NCBI GenBank assembly: GCA_044870295.1 | Contig: JBIOYQ010000139.1 | Span: forward strand, 1 to 24,103 | Source: AC-52 sp044870295 | Lineage (GTDB): Bacteria; Actinomycetota; UBA4738 | Length of the DNA: 24,103 nucleotides | Direction: 5' to 3' | In this document: one piece after another, positions 8,192-17,195 of the stretch | How positions within the stretch are numbered: the stretch's first letter is position 1 | How the letters are laid out: every line of letters starts with the position of its first letter | Program-made: the position numbers and the translations under genes | The notes under the pieces: model-generated | Databases searched by the model: none | Told to the model about the DNA's origin: nothing | The model's input: the letters and a program-made list of their open reading frames with translations, nothing else

Positions 8192-9538
8192 GAGGGCCGT
8201 GACGTCCGGGTCGTTGGCCGTGTCATCGTCCGCGAGCAGGTTGGTGAGTTGCCACGGATCGGCTCGCAGGTCGTAGTACTCGCGGAACGTCACCTGCCCG
8301 TTGTCGTAGTACTCCACGTACTGGAAGTCCCTGGTTCGCGTCGACGCCCACCCGCCCGTGGATCCGTACTCGAGCAACAGGCGGGAACGATGGCTCGGCT
8401 CGAGCAGCGAACGCCCGTCGATCGACATCGAAGGATCGGGCGAGATCCCGGCCGCCTGCAGGATGGTCGGCGCCAGGTCGACGTTCGCCGCAAGGCGGTC
8501 GTCGACCACGCCCGCCGCCACGTGGCCGGGCCAGCGAAGCAAGAGCGGCACCGCCACCGAGGGCGTGTACGGAACCAGCTTGTTCACGCCGAGCCCGTGC
8601 TCGCCCCACAGCAGACCGTTGTCCGATGTGAAGAGGGCGAGGGTGTTCTCGACCTCGCCGAGCCGCGTGAGCTCCTGGAAGACGCTCTCCACCAGATCGT
8701 CCACCGACATGAGCGTCCGCAACTGCGCCGTCCGAGCCATCTCGGCCTTCTCCGGCGATACCGAGCGTTGTTGCACGTCGGGCGGCTTGTCACTCCGGTC
8801 GGTCTCCTGCATCGCCGGATCCGGGACCAGCGGCGGCACCGGCGCGTTCTCGTACTTCGGCTCCGGCGTGTAGGGGTAGTGGGGGGCCTTGACCGTGATG
8901 GACAGGAACCAGGGCCGCGCGTCGCCCTGCATGGAGCGGAGGAAGTCCAACGCCCGGTCCCGGAGGTAGGTCGTGTTGTACTCGTTCATCGGTCGGAGGT
9001 TGCCGTCCTCGTTGACCTCACCGCCGAAGTAGGTGTCCTTCCGGGGGACGCGCACCACGGACCACGTATCGAAGAACGGCGGGTCCTCGCTCTCGGGCCA
9101 GCCGTTCAGGTACTTGCCGAACAAGGCGGTCTCGTATCCCGCGTCGTGGAGAGCCCGCTCGATCGTCGCTCGCTGGAACGGCGAATCGGGCGAGGTGACG
9201 TGGAGGCGCGGCGTGACGTGAAACAGGATCCCGTGGTTGTGCGCGAACTGCCCTGTCAGGATGGACGCTCGGGACGGGCAGCACAGCGGGGTGGTCACGA
9301 AGGCCGATGGGAATCGAACCCCACCGTCCTCGAACCAGTGGCGCGTCCGGGGCATCACCTCGAGGGTGCCGGACGCACGCTGGTCGTCCGTGAGGATGAG
9401 CAGGATGTTCGGACCCGTGGGGATGGGTCGCTCCGACGTCCCGGCCGACCTGAGCACCCACGTGAGGCCGAGAGCGACGAGCCCCGACGCCAGCGCCCCC
9501 ACCACCACCAGGCGCACCCGCCGATCCGCCAAGCTCAT
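8141..9538 (-). CDS. Membrane-anchored type I sulfatase
   Basis: Formylglycine-dependent sulfatase or related alkaline-phosphatase-superfamily enzyme, 465 residues. Seen: one N-terminal hydrophobic helix (about 10-30) that would anchor the domain outside the membrane; metal-site TDD at 50-52; LCCPSRASILTG with C86 in the C-x-P-S-R motif that is oxidised to formylglycine; then FGKYLNGW, KAPHYPY, TSDNGLLWGEHG and NKLVPY, which carry the other active-site Lys, His, Asp/Asn and Lys. Its ATG overlaps the stop of the upstream glycosyltransferase-like gene (ATGA), so it belongs to the MFS-transferase-sulfatase operon. The 3' end overlaps GH13 by 51 bases. Substrate unknown; the context suggests a surface or extracellular sulfated glycan. 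The sulfatase-maturing enzyme was not found in the window. Confidence 0.9.
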   Translation of the reverse strand: MSLADRRVRLVVVGALASGLVALGLTWVLRSAGTSERPIPTGPNILLILTDDQRASGTLEVMPRTRHWFEDGGVRFPSAFVTTPLCCPSRASILTGQFAHNHGILFHVTPRLHVTSPDSPFQRATIERALHDAGYETALFGKYLNGWPESEDPPFFDTWSVVRVPRKDTYFGGEVNEDGNLRPMNEYNTTYLRDRALDFLRSMQGDARPWFLSITVKAPHYPYTPEPKYENAPVPPLVPDPAMQETDRSDKPPDVQQRSVSPEKAEMARTAQLRTLMSVDDLVESVFQELTRLGEVENTLALFTSDNGLLWGEHGLGVNKLVPYTPSVAVPLLLRWPGHVAAGVVDDRLAANVDLAPTILQAAGISPDPSMSIDGRSLLEPSHRSRLLLEYGSTGGWASTRTRDFQYVEYYDNGQVTFREYYDLRADPWQLTNLLADDDTANDPDVTALSAQLTADRGCRESACP

Positions 9539-11013
9539 TCCACCACCTCGGGCGAGGACGGTTCGTCCACATCCCCGCTCGGCGCCGCATCCGATTGACC
9601 CCTCGACTTCCCGAAGAAGGCCCAGGCCCCCAGCGCGGCCGCCGGCCCGACCAAGGGGACGGCCGGCACAACGTACCGGAAGTGATAGACGGCGAACACC
9701 ACGGGAAACAGCAACAGCCCTACGGTGGCCACCGTCAACAGGAGCGCCAGCTGGGCGGCCCCCGAGCGTTCACCTCCGCGGATCCAGCCGACGATGCCTC
9801 CGACCAACCCCACCACGAGAAGGCCGGCGAGCAGCGGCCCCTTCACCCACACGATCGACTGGTAGTCGCGGAGGAACCTCGCGGGCCCCGAGGCGATGGA
9901 GAACCGGCTCCGAAGCCCGGCCGGTCCGCGCAGCTTGTCCGGTCGCTGAAGGATGACGGGGAGGCGCCACTGGGGCTGCGCGCGATGCACGCCCCACTCG
10001 AAGTAGTGCACGAAGTCGGACGCGACCGCGGCGACGAAGGCCGCCGGCTTCGCCCGGATCATCCGTTCCGCGAAGGCGCGGGCCTCCGGGTTGTAGGTCG
10101 GGTCCCTCCGTATCTCGCCCGGCAGCCCCGACTTGAACAGACCCGGCCCGGTGGGTGGATGGTTCTCGGGACAGAACACCTGGAGGTCCGGCGGGACGGG
10201 AACCTCCCGGCAGTCGGCGAAGGACACCACGCGTCCATAGAGGAAGAAGCCCTCGCGATTCGTGAGAGCGAAGGACCCGCTCTGCGCGCCGAACCAGACC
10301 GAATACCCGACCAGCGCGACCCCGAACGCCCCCAGCAGCGATACCAGGCGAACCCACCCGAACCGCCGGACCAGCGCGAACAGGACCGCGGCCACGATCA
10401 CGGCCAGCCCGGCGAACCTGGTGATGGACGCGAGCGCGAGCAGCACGCCGGAGGCGGCCACGGCGACCACGCCTGGACGTTCCCGCGAGGCGAGCAGGTA
10501 CAGCCCCCACACCACGAACAGCGCGAAGAAGACCTCCGACAGGATTTGGTGTTCGAACGCGATCAGGTAGCCGTCCAGGAGCACCGGCGTGACGCCCAGG
10601 GCTGCCACCCATGGGCGGACCCCGTGGCGCCGCATCACGACGTAGAGCATCACCGCCATCGCCAGCCCGGCCACGTGCTGGGCCACCATGACCGGCGTGA
10701 GCGACCCCGGAAGCGTGAGCGCGCGCAGGATCAGCGGATAGAGGAAGGGATGGAAGCTGCCCTCCGGTGAGAGGGTGACCGCTCGCGAGAGGTACTGCAC
10801 CGAGTCGGCGTTGTGCAGGGGAAGCGCCGGCCGGTACGCCACCATGGCCAGGATCCGAAGGGCGATCCCCACACCGAGCGGGATGAGGAGCGGCCATTCG
10901 GCCACCGCCCAGGCCCGTGTTCGGACGACCCAGGCCCGTGCTCGGGCGACGAGGCCGGCCCAGAGGGCGTTCCGTTCGGGCGCCTCCGGCGGCCCGGTCT
11001 CACCGTCCGACAC
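9535..11013 (-). CDS. Polytopic membrane glycosyltransferase-like protein (ArnT/PMT superfamily)
   Basis: Integral membrane protein of 492 residues with about ten to eleven hydrophobic helices, one large extracytoplasmic loop (roughly the stretch from the NREGFFLYG segment to the PARFLRDY segment) and a charged C-terminal tail. The first loop HNADSVQYLSRA and the repeated short helices resemble GT-C glycosyltransferases that use polyprenyl-phosphate sugars, but the catalytic acidic pair is not as clear as in characterised ArnT or PMT enzymes. The chosen start is a GTG 55 bases after the MFS stop; an upstream ATG at 11100 would overlap that gene. No strong ribosome site supports either. The stop overlaps the sulfatase ATG. 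A 21-base tandem duplication at 10908-10949 encodes a repeated RAWV/RAWA segment near the N-terminus. Inferred role: sugar transfer at the outer face of the membrane. Confidence 0.72.
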   Translation of the reverse strand: MSDGETGPPEAPERNALWAGLVARARAWVVRTRAWAVAEWPLLIPLGVGIALRILAMVAYRPALPLHNADSVQYLSRAVTLSPEGSFHPFLYPLILRALTLPGSLTPVMVAQHVAGLAMAVMLYVVMRRHGVRPWVAALGVTPVLLDGYLIAFEHQILSEVFFALFVVWGLYLLASRERPGVVAVAASGVLLALASITRFAGLAVIVAAVLFALVRRFGWVRLVSLLGAFGVALVGYSVWFGAQSGSFALTNREGFFLYGRVVSFADCREVPVPPDLQVFCPENHPPTGPGLFKSGLPGEIRRDPTYNPEARAFAERMIRAKPAAFVAAVASDFVHYFEWGVHRAQPQWRLPVILQRPDKLRGPAGLRSRFSIASGPARFLRDYQSIVWVKGPLLAGLLVVGLVGGIVGWIRGGERSGAAQLALLLTVATVGLLLFPVVFAVYHFRYVVPAVPLVGPAAALGAWAFFGKSRGQSDAAPSGDVDEPSSPEVVE

Positions 11014-11068
11014 CGATGCATCATGCCAAATGCCGCCCCCATGAACGAGCCTGGGCCGACTGCGTTCC

Positions 11069-12532
11069 TCAGGCCGTCGCCTCGGCTGGACGCCCGGCAT
11101 CGCGGGGCAGGAGCAGCGCGGCGGCCAGGCCGATCAACCCGATGGAGCTGATGAACGCTAGGGCGATGAGGAATGCCGTGTTGCCCCTCGCGATCTGGGA
11201 CACCAGGATCGAACCGGCCAGCGCCGTGCCGAAGGAAGATCCGAGGTTCGAGACGCTGCGCGACAGGCCGGAGATCTCCCCCTGCTCCCGCTCCGGGAAG
11301 CTCGACTGAACGACGTTCACCGACGCCGTCAGCATGGCTCCCACGCCGATTCCCATCGCCAGCAGGCCCGGGACGAACAGCAGGATGTTCGAGGTCGCTC
11401 GCGCCAGGAGCAGCAGCAACCCCATCCCCACCAGGGTGACGGCGAACCCGAAGCAGATGATCGTCCGCTGCGATCGCTTGCGGGCCATTCTCGCGGCGAG
11501 GGCGGACGACCCCAGGATGCCGATCGTCGCGGGGGTGAGAGCGAGGCCGGTCTCGATCGCGCTGAACCCGCGCGCCTCCTGCAGGAACACGGAGATGACG
11601 AAGAAGCTCCCCTGCATGGTGAGCCACTGGACGTTCTGCGTCACCAGGCCGAGGTTCGACGCCCGGTTGCGGAACAGTCTGACCGGCAGGAGCGGCTCCT
11701 TCCCCGATCGCTCTCTGGCTCGAACGTGGAGGAGGAACCACGCCAGCACGATCGCCCCGGCCCCCACGAAGAGCCAGACGGGAGAGATACCACCCTTGTG
11801 GATGATCACGGTGCCAAAGATGGAGAAGTCCTTCCGGGCGGTGAACCAACCGTACGTCCCCGACTGGAGGATGCCGAGGACGATGAAGAACAGGCCGGCG
11901 GCGGAGAGGATCGCCCCGACCACGTCGAAGGCCGGCTTCGGTCCCTGCCGGCCGGGTGCGGGGATCCGGCGGGCGATGTAGAGGATCGTCACCACCGCGA
12001 GGACCTGGGCGAGGAACGAGGCGCGCCAGCTGATCGTGCTGGTGATGAGCCCGCCGATGAGAGGTCCGGCCGCCGCACCGACACCCGCCGCGGCACTCAC
12101 GACGCCGAACGCCTTCGCACGGGAAGGGACGTCGGCGAAGACCAGCGTGATGATGATGTAGATCGGGGGGATCATGAGGGCCGACCCGATCCCTTCGAAC
12201 AGGGAGTAGCCGACGACCAGAGCCGCCTGTCCCGTCGCCAGCGCGGCGATGGTGGCCCCGCTGCCGTAGATGAGCAGGCCGAGCATGAAGCAGAACTTGC
12301 GGCCCCAGAGATCCGTCAGCTTGCTGCCCGGGATCATCAAGGCGGCCATGGTGAGCGTGAACAGGGTGATGGCCGTCTGGACGCCGACCACCGTCGTGTG
12401 CAGATCGTGCGCGATGCTGCTGATGGCGACGTTCATGTTGGTGCCGGCGTAGCTGGCGGTGAACTGACAGAGGGCCAGCGGCAGGACCACGCGCTGAGCC
12501 GGGAACGTCCGCTCTTCGACGCCCTTGCTCAT
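11069..12532 (-). CDS. MFS exporter, DHA2 (EmrB/QacA) 14-TM type
   Basis: Proton-driven efflux permease of 487 residues. Seen: about 14 hydrophobic helices, the motif-A loop GSKLTDLWGRKF after TM2, and the motif-C region GVGAAAGPLIGGLI in TM5, both typical of drug:H+ antiporters. The start MSKGVEERTF is preceded by GGGGAA at a suitable distance; a longer open frame adds 12 residues without support. It is first in a - strand operon with the glycosyltransferase-like and sulfatase genes, and is divergent from the SCP2 gene across a 200-base region with palindromes. It could export a drug or a glycan/lipid precursor handled by its neighbours; the sequence does not decide. No TetR-type regulator is adjacent. 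Confidence 0.88.
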   Translation of the reverse strand: MSKGVEERTFPAQRVVLPLALCQFTASYAGTNMNVAISSIAHDLHTTVVGVQTAITLFTLTMAALMIPGSKLTDLWGRKFCFMLGLLIYGSGATIAALATGQAALVVGYSLFEGIGSALMIPPIYIIITLVFADVPSRAKAFGVVSAAAGVGAAAGPLIGGLITSTISWRASFLAQVLAVVTILYIARRIPAPGRQGPKPAFDVVGAILSAAGLFFIVLGILQSGTYGWFTARKDFSIFGTVIIHKGGISPVWLFVGAGAIVLAWFLLHVRARERSGKEPLLPVRLFRNRASNLGLVTQNVQWLTMQGSFFVISVFLQEARGFSAIETGLALTPATIGILGSSALAARMARKRSQRTIICFGFAVTLVGMGLLLLLARATSNILLFVPGLLAMGIGVGAMLTASVNVVQSSFPEREQGEISGLSRSVSNLGSSFGTALAGSILVSQIARGNTAFLIALAFISSIGLIGLAAALLLPRDAGRPAEATA

Positions 12533-12569
12533 GCCGGTTCCCCGGCGTCCTCGATCCGCACGCTGCAAG

Positions 12570-12623
12570 GGTCACCGCAGGCACGGCCGGGGCGCATCAC
12601 CCCCTCGGGGTGACCCGGTCACC
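12570..12623. promoter_or_regulatory. Palindrome cluster in the divergent MFS/SCP2 region
   Basis: This part of the 200-base divergent intergenic region holds GGTCACC at 12570-12576, a hairpin TCACCCC-CTC-GGGGTGA at 12597-12613, and an overlapping palindrome GGTGAC-CCG-GTCACC at 12609-12623. Repeated GGTGACC half-sites between divergent genes suggest an operator, though alternative RNA hairpins are equally possible. No convincing -35/-10 pair was found nearby. Confidence 0.4.
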
Positions 12624-12732
12624 GAGCCCGCCGCCGCCGGTTTCGTCCACATCGGGTGAGGCATGTCGTCATTCGTCGGGGCAGGGTGGCGCAAGGGATC
12701 GACGAGGGAGGACATACGGATGAGGAGGCGCC

Positions 12733-13104
12733 ATGGACGCGACTGAGGGGTTCTTCGAGGCACTGGACGGCCGCGACGACGAGCCGGCACTCCGCCATCT
12801 CACGGGGACCGTCCGGTTCGACCTTCGGCGCAACGGGGGGGTCGATTCGTGGGTGGTCACGGTGACCGACGGCAGGGTGGACGTGTCGCGCGGCCGGGCC
12901 GAGTCCGACTCCGTAGCCACGATGACCAAGAGCCTGTTCGAGGCGTTGACCCGTGGAGAGGCGAACGCCATCGCCGCCGCCCTGCGGGGGGAGGTGGAGC
13001 TCGAGGGACAACCGGCGTTGGTGCTGGCGTTCCAACGGCTGTTCCCCGGGCCTCCGTCCGACGCTCGCGCCCGCTCAGAGATGATCGGAGCCAAACATGA
13101 CTGA
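12733..13104 (+). CDS. SCP2 sterol-carrier-domain protein
   Basis: Small cytoplasmic protein of 123 residues made almost entirely of one SCP2 lipid-binding domain: the TVRFDLRRNGGVDSW strand pair, WVVTVTDGRVDVSRG, a SDSVATMTKSLFEALTRGE helix and the closing GEVELEGQPALVLAFQRLF. The family binds lipids or hydrophobic ligands; here the ligand is unknown. The ATG follows GAGGAGG (12722-12728) with a short 4-base spacer. Its last eight bases overlap the start of the debranching-enzyme gene, so the two are almost certainly translated together, an unexpected pairing of a lipid-binding fold with glycan enzymes. It is first in the three-gene carbohydrate operon. Confidence 0.85.
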   Translation: MDATEGFFEALDGRDDEPALRHLTGTVRFDLRRNGGVDSWVVTVTDGRVDVSRGRAESDSVATMTKSLFEALTRGEANAIAAALRGEVELEGQPALVLAFQRLFPGPPSDARARSEMIGAKHD

Positions 13105-15199
13105 GCAGCTCGTCAAGATCCTGGACGGGAACACCTTCGTGGTGAGCGACGCGCGGGGAGACATCGAGGCCTCGATCGACGACCCGACGGGGCTGTTCGC
13201 GTGGGACACGCGATTCCTGTCGACGTGGCTGCTCACGGTCAACGGGCAGCGGCTCAACACCTTGTCCGTGGACGACCTGCAGTACTTCGAGACGCGCTTC
13301 TTCCTGGTCCCGGGGACGGGCACGGTCTACGTCGATTCCAAGCTCTCGGTCATCCGGCAGCGCGCCGTCGGGGACGGCTTCCACGAAGAACTGACGATCA
13401 TGAACCACGACGCGGAGCCGGTCGATCTCGGCGTGCGCATCGAGGCAGGCACCGACTTCGCCGACCTCTTCGAGGTCAAGGACGCGCTGAAGAAGCAGGG
13501 GCGGTACGACCGGCGGGCGGAGAAGGATCGCCTGGTGCTCTCCTATCAGCGGGACCACCTCACCCGGGAGACCGTGATCACGTCCTCCGAGCCGGCCGAG
13601 ATCGACGAGCGCGGCCTCACGTTCAGGATCCACATCGAGCCGCACGGCGATTGGCACACGAAGCTGGACGTCGTCACCTCCCCGATCGGCTCGTCCGCCC
13701 AGGCCCTACCGCGGCAACGCGTCGCGGCCAGTCGGGCGTCGAGCATGCAGCGGAACCTCGAGCGCTGGGTCACCGACGCGCCGAGGCTCGAGTCCGACTG
13801 GGACTGGCTCAAGGTGACATACACCCGCAGCCTGGTCGACCTGGCCGCGCTGCGGTTCTCCCCGCTCTCCCTCCCCGGTCAGAGCCTGCCGGCGGCCGGC
13901 CTTCCGTGGTTCATGACGATGTTCGGCCGGGACAGCATCTTCACCAGCCTCCAGGCACTCCCGTTCACGCCCGAGCTGGCCGAAACGACGTTGCGCGCCC
14001 TGGCCCAGCGTCAGGGAACCCGGATCGACGACTTCCGGGACGAGGAGCCAGGAAAGATCCTGCACGAGATGCGGTTCGGGGAGATGACCGCGTTCGAGGA
14101 ACGGCCGCACTCGCCCTACTACGGCGCGGCCGACGCCACGGCCCTGTTCGTCGTCCTGTTGGACGAGTACGAGCGCTGGACGGGTGATACGCGCCTGGTA
14201 CGCGAGCTCGAACAGAACGTCCGAGGAGCCTTCGCGTGGATCGACGACTATGGCGATCGCATGGGCAACGGCTACACCTCCTACCAGCGCCGCAACGAGG
14301 AGACGGGCCTGGAGAACCAGTGCTGGAAGGACTCCTGGGACTCCATCGCGTACCGTGACGGGCGGATTCCCGGATACCCACGAGCGACATGTGAGCTGCA
14401 GGGGTACGCCTATGACGCGAAGATGCGCGGGGCCAGGCTGGCGCGATCCGTATGGAAGGATCCCGAGTACGCGGATCGCTTGGAGCGCGAGGCGGCCGAC
14501 CTGAAGCGGCGGTTCAACCGCGACTACTGGGTCGAGGACGGCCAGTACTTCGCGCTGGCACTCGACCAGGACGGCCGACAGGTGGACGCGCTCTCGTCCA
14601 ACATCGGCCACCTGCTGTGGAGCGGGATCGCGGACAAGGCGAAGGCCAAGGCCTGCGTGGCGCATCTGATGGGCCCGAGGCTCTTCTCCGGCTGGGGAAT
14701 CCGCACCATGGCCGAGGGCGACGGGCGGTACAACCCCATCGGGTATCACGTCGGCACAGTGTGGCCGTTCGACTGCTCCTTCATCGCATGGGGGATGCGA
14801 CGATACGGATACAAGACGGAGGCGGCCACGGTGGCGGCCGGGATCCTCGACGCCGCCCGGTTCTTCCTGGGACGGCTCCCCGAGGCGTTCGGTGGGTACG
14901 CCCGGGCCCACACCAAGTACCCGGTGCAGTACCCCACGTCGTGCAGCCCGCAGGCATGGTCGACCGGGGCTCCGCTCCTGCTGATCCGAACCATGCTGGG
15001 CCTGGAGCCGAGCGGTGACCATCTGGTGGTCGATCCCGCCCTGCCGCTCGGGATCGGACGCATCGAGCTCCTCGACATCCCGGGACGCTGGGGGCGCGTG
15101 GACGCCTTCGCCCGGGGCCGGATCGACACGACGAAGGGGCAGCGGTTCGGCCGGGAGCTCGGGGTCCAGCCTCGCGGCGGCCGGCGCCGCGCGAGCTGA
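13097..15199 (+). CDS. Amylo-alpha-1,6-glucosidase (glycogen debranching, GH133-like)
   Basis: Predicted cytoplasmic enzyme of 700 residues that removes alpha-1,6-linked glucose from glycogen-like polymers. Seen: an N-terminal GDE_N_bis-type beta domain (about 1-215) beginning with ILDGNTFVVSDARGDI and containing GLFAWDTRFLS, then an (alpha/alpha)6-barrel with GLPWFMTMFGRDS, ENQCWKDSWDSI (D412, D415) and the YHVGTVWPFDCSFIAWG segment (H551), which matches the YHxGxVWPxD signature of this group. Usual length and no apparent truncation. The ATG lies inside the last codons of the SCP2 gene (8-base overlap); the GH15 gene begins 33 bases downstream. Alternative: activity on another branched alpha-glucan. 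Confidence 0.9.
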   Translation: MTEQLVKILDGNTFVVSDARGDIEASIDDPTGLFAWDTRFLSTWLLTVNGQRLNTLSVDDLQYFETRFFLVPGTGTVYVDSKLSVIRQRAVGDGFHEELTIMNHDAEPVDLGVRIEAGTDFADLFEVKDALKKQGRYDRRAEKDRLVLSYQRDHLTRETVITSSEPAEIDERGLTFRIHIEPHGDWHTKLDVVTSPIGSSAQALPRQRVAASRASSMQRNLERWVTDAPRLESDWDWLKVTYTRSLVDLAALRFSPLSLPGQSLPAAGLPWFMTMFGRDSIFTSLQALPFTPELAETTLRALAQRQGTRIDDFRDEEPGKILHEMRFGEMTAFEERPHSPYYGAADATALFVVLLDEYERWTGDTRLVRELEQNVRGAFAWIDDYGDRMGNGYTSYQRRNEETGLENQCWKDSWDSIAYRDGRIPGYPRATCELQGYAYDAKMRGARLARSVWKDPEYADRLEREAADLKRRFNRDYWVEDGQYFALALDQDGRQVDALSSNIGHLLWSGIADKAKAKACVAHLMGPRLFSGWGIRTMAEGDGRYNPIGYHVGTVWPFDCSFIAWGMRRYGYKTEAATVAAGILDAARFFLGRLPEAFGGYARAHTKYPVQYPTSCSPQAWSTGAPLLLIRTMLGLEPSGDHLVVDPALPLGIGRIELLDIPGRWGRVDAFARGRIDTTKGQRFGRELGVQPRGGRRRAS

Positions 15200-15232
15200 C
15201 GTCGGGACGGATCGAAGGATGGAAGGAGCAGC

Positions 15233-17152
15233 ATGAGCTCGTCGACCCCCGAAACCGATCACCAAGTGACGCCGGTCGCGTCTCTGGATCCGGACATGCC
15301 GTCTCCGTTCCCTCCGATCGCCGACTACGCCTTCTTGTCCGACTGCCACACCGGCGCCCTCTTGGCACCCGACGGCTCCATCGACTGGCTGTGCGTGCCT
15401 GCCTTCGACGGCCCGAGCGTTTTCGGGGCCCTGCTCGATCGTCAGAGCGGCATGTTCCGGCTGGGGCCGGACGGCATCAACGTGCCCACCGCGCGCATGT
15501 ACGAACCCGGCACGAACACACTGCTCACGGCGTGGAACACGCCGACGGGCTGGGCGCTGGTCCGATCCGCTCTGACCATGGGTCCCCGAGCCGGGGACGA
15601 CCCGGTGACACCGCATACCCGGCCTCCCGCCGACGTCGACGCGGACCACATGCTGGTGCAGACCGTGAACTGCATCGGCGGAGAGGTGGAGATCGACCTG
15701 GTGTGCGAGCCGGTGTTCGATTACGGACGCGCCCCGTCCGTGTGGACCATGCTCGACGGGGGACGCCACCTCGCCGAGGCCAACGGTGTCGGCTCTCCCC
15801 TTCGTCTGCGCACCGACATGGCGCTGGGGATCGAGGGCAACAGGGTCCGAGGGCGTCACGTGCTGAAGACGGGTGAGCGGCTGTTCTGCGTCCTCTCCTG
15901 GGATGCGCAGGGGGAGCTCCCGGCGAGCGTCGAGGAGGCGATGGAACGGCTCGATGCCACGACGCACTACTGGCGTGGTTGGCTGGGCCGAGCCCGTCTC
16001 CCCGACCATCGTTGGCGGCCCGCGCTGGTGCGTTCGGCGCTGGTGATCAAGGGACTCACCTACATGCCGACCGGTGCCACCGTCGCCGCCCTGACCACCT
16101 CCCTCCCGGAGACGCCCGGCGGGGAGCGCAACTGGGACTACCGCTATACCTGGATGCGGGACACCACCTTCACCCTCCAGGCGCTGCACTTCCTCAACCT
16201 GGACTGGGAAGCGGATGAGTTCATGCAGTTCATGGCGGACCTCGAACCGAACGACGATGCCAGCCTTCAGATCATGTACGGGATCGACGGCCGCCGAGAT
16301 CTGACGGAAGTGCAGCTCGACGAGCTCTCCGGCTACGACGGGGCCAAGCCCGTCCGCATCGGGAACGGCGCGTTCAATCAGCGGCAGAACGACGTCTTCG
16401 GCGCCGTTCTAGATTCCATCCTGCTGCACACCCGGCGGAGCCAGCGCCTGCCAAGGCGTCTGTGGCCCATCGTCCAGTCCCAGGCCCGATGCGCGGCGGC
16501 CGTGTGGCGTGAACCCGACCAGGGGATCTGGGAGGCGCGCGGGGAACCGAAGCATTACGTGTCGTCGAAGCTGATGTGCTGGGTCGCCCTGGATCGGGCC
16601 TCGAAGCTCGCGCTGATCCGGGGGGACGGCGGGGCGGCGTCGGCGTGGCGGCAGATCGCGGAGGAGATTCGCGACGACATCCTGCAACGTGGGGTGAGCT
16701 CGCGCGGCGTGCTCCGCCAGCACTACGACACCGATGCGCTGGACGCCTCGACGCTCCTCGCCGCACTCTTCGGCTTCCTGCCGGCGAACGATCAGCGGCT
16801 GCGAAACACGGTCCTGGCCATCGAGAACGACCTCACCGAGAGCGGCTACGTCCTGCGGTACAAGGTCGAGGAGACGGACGACGGCCTTCGCGGCAAGGAG
16901 GGCACCTTCCTGATCTGTTCGTTCTGGCTCGTGTCCGGACTCGCCGTGATCGGAGAGGAAGATCGGGCGCGTGACCTGATGGAGCGGCTGCTCGACATCG
17001 CGTCCCCCCTTGGGCTGTTCGCGGAGGAGTTCGACTCTGGGACGGGCCGCCACCTCGGGAATTTCCCGCAGGCGTTCTCACATCTGGCGCTCATCGAAGC
17101 GGCCGCCCGCATCATCGTGGTCGAGCGGCTCCGAGAGGTCGGTGCCGCCTGA
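15233..17152 (+). CDS. GH15 glucoamylase/trehalase-family hydrolase
   Basis: Predicted inverting alpha-glucosidase of 639 residues without a signal peptide. Seen: the N-terminal PPIADYAFLSDCHTGALL and GSIDWLCVPAFD signatures of bacterial GH15 proteins, the beta-sandwich domain to about residue 270, then the catalytic barrel with ERNWDYRYTWMRD at 298-310, GIWEARG with E434 as predicted acid and EGTFLICSFW with E556 as predicted base. Mycobacterial GH15 trehalases share this architecture, so trehalose is as likely a substrate as malto-oligosaccharides; the sequence alone does not decide. AAGGAG seven bases before the ATG supports the start. Last gene of the SCP2-debranching-GH15 operon, followed by a hairpin. 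Confidence 0.9.
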   Translation: MSSSTPETDHQVTPVASLDPDMPSPFPPIADYAFLSDCHTGALLAPDGSIDWLCVPAFDGPSVFGALLDRQSGMFRLGPDGINVPTARMYEPGTNTLLTAWNTPTGWALVRSALTMGPRAGDDPVTPHTRPPADVDADHMLVQTVNCIGGEVEIDLVCEPVFDYGRAPSVWTMLDGGRHLAEANGVGSPLRLRTDMALGIEGNRVRGRHVLKTGERLFCVLSWDAQGELPASVEEAMERLDATTHYWRGWLGRARLPDHRWRPALVRSALVIKGLTYMPTGATVAALTTSLPETPGGERNWDYRYTWMRDTTFTLQALHFLNLDWEADEFMQFMADLEPNDDASLQIMYGIDGRRDLTEVQLDELSGYDGAKPVRIGNGAFNQRQNDVFGAVLDSILLHTRRSQRLPRRLWPIVQSQARCAAAVWREPDQGIWEARGEPKHYVSSKLMCWVALDRASKLALIRGDGGAASAWRQIAEEIRDDILQRGVSSRGVLRQHYDTDALDASTLLAALFGFLPANDQRLRNTVLAIENDLTESGYVLRYKVEETDDGLRGKEGTFLICSFWLVSGLAVIGEEDRARDLMERLLDIASPLGLFAEEFDSGTGRHLGNFPQAFSHLALIEAAARIIVVERLREVGAA

Positions 17153-17153
17153 A

Positions 17154-17175
17154 CGAACGTCCTCTCGGGCGTTCG
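17154..17175. terminator. Bidirectional hairpin between convergent operons
   Basis: CGAACGTCC-TCTC-GGGCGTTCG gives a 9-bp stem (one G-T pair) with a 4-base loop, starting right after the GH15 stop codon and 21 bases beyond the stop of the convergent DUF6325 gene. No T-run follows on either strand, so it would be a U-tail-less terminator serving both directions. Confidence 0.6.
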
Positions 17176-17195
17176 AGACACCAACCGGGGGAAGG

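Noticed and set aside
10908..10949. Two 21-base tandem copies with two mismatches.
   Set aside because: In frame within the glycosyltransferase-like gene and encodes a repeated seven-residue segment; likely simple slippage duplication with no sign of a separate function.
13706..16189. An 827-codon open frame on - opposite the debranching enzyme and GH15 genes.
   Set aside because: Both + strand genes show clear catalytic motifs and ribosome sites; the - frame has biased composition and no motif.
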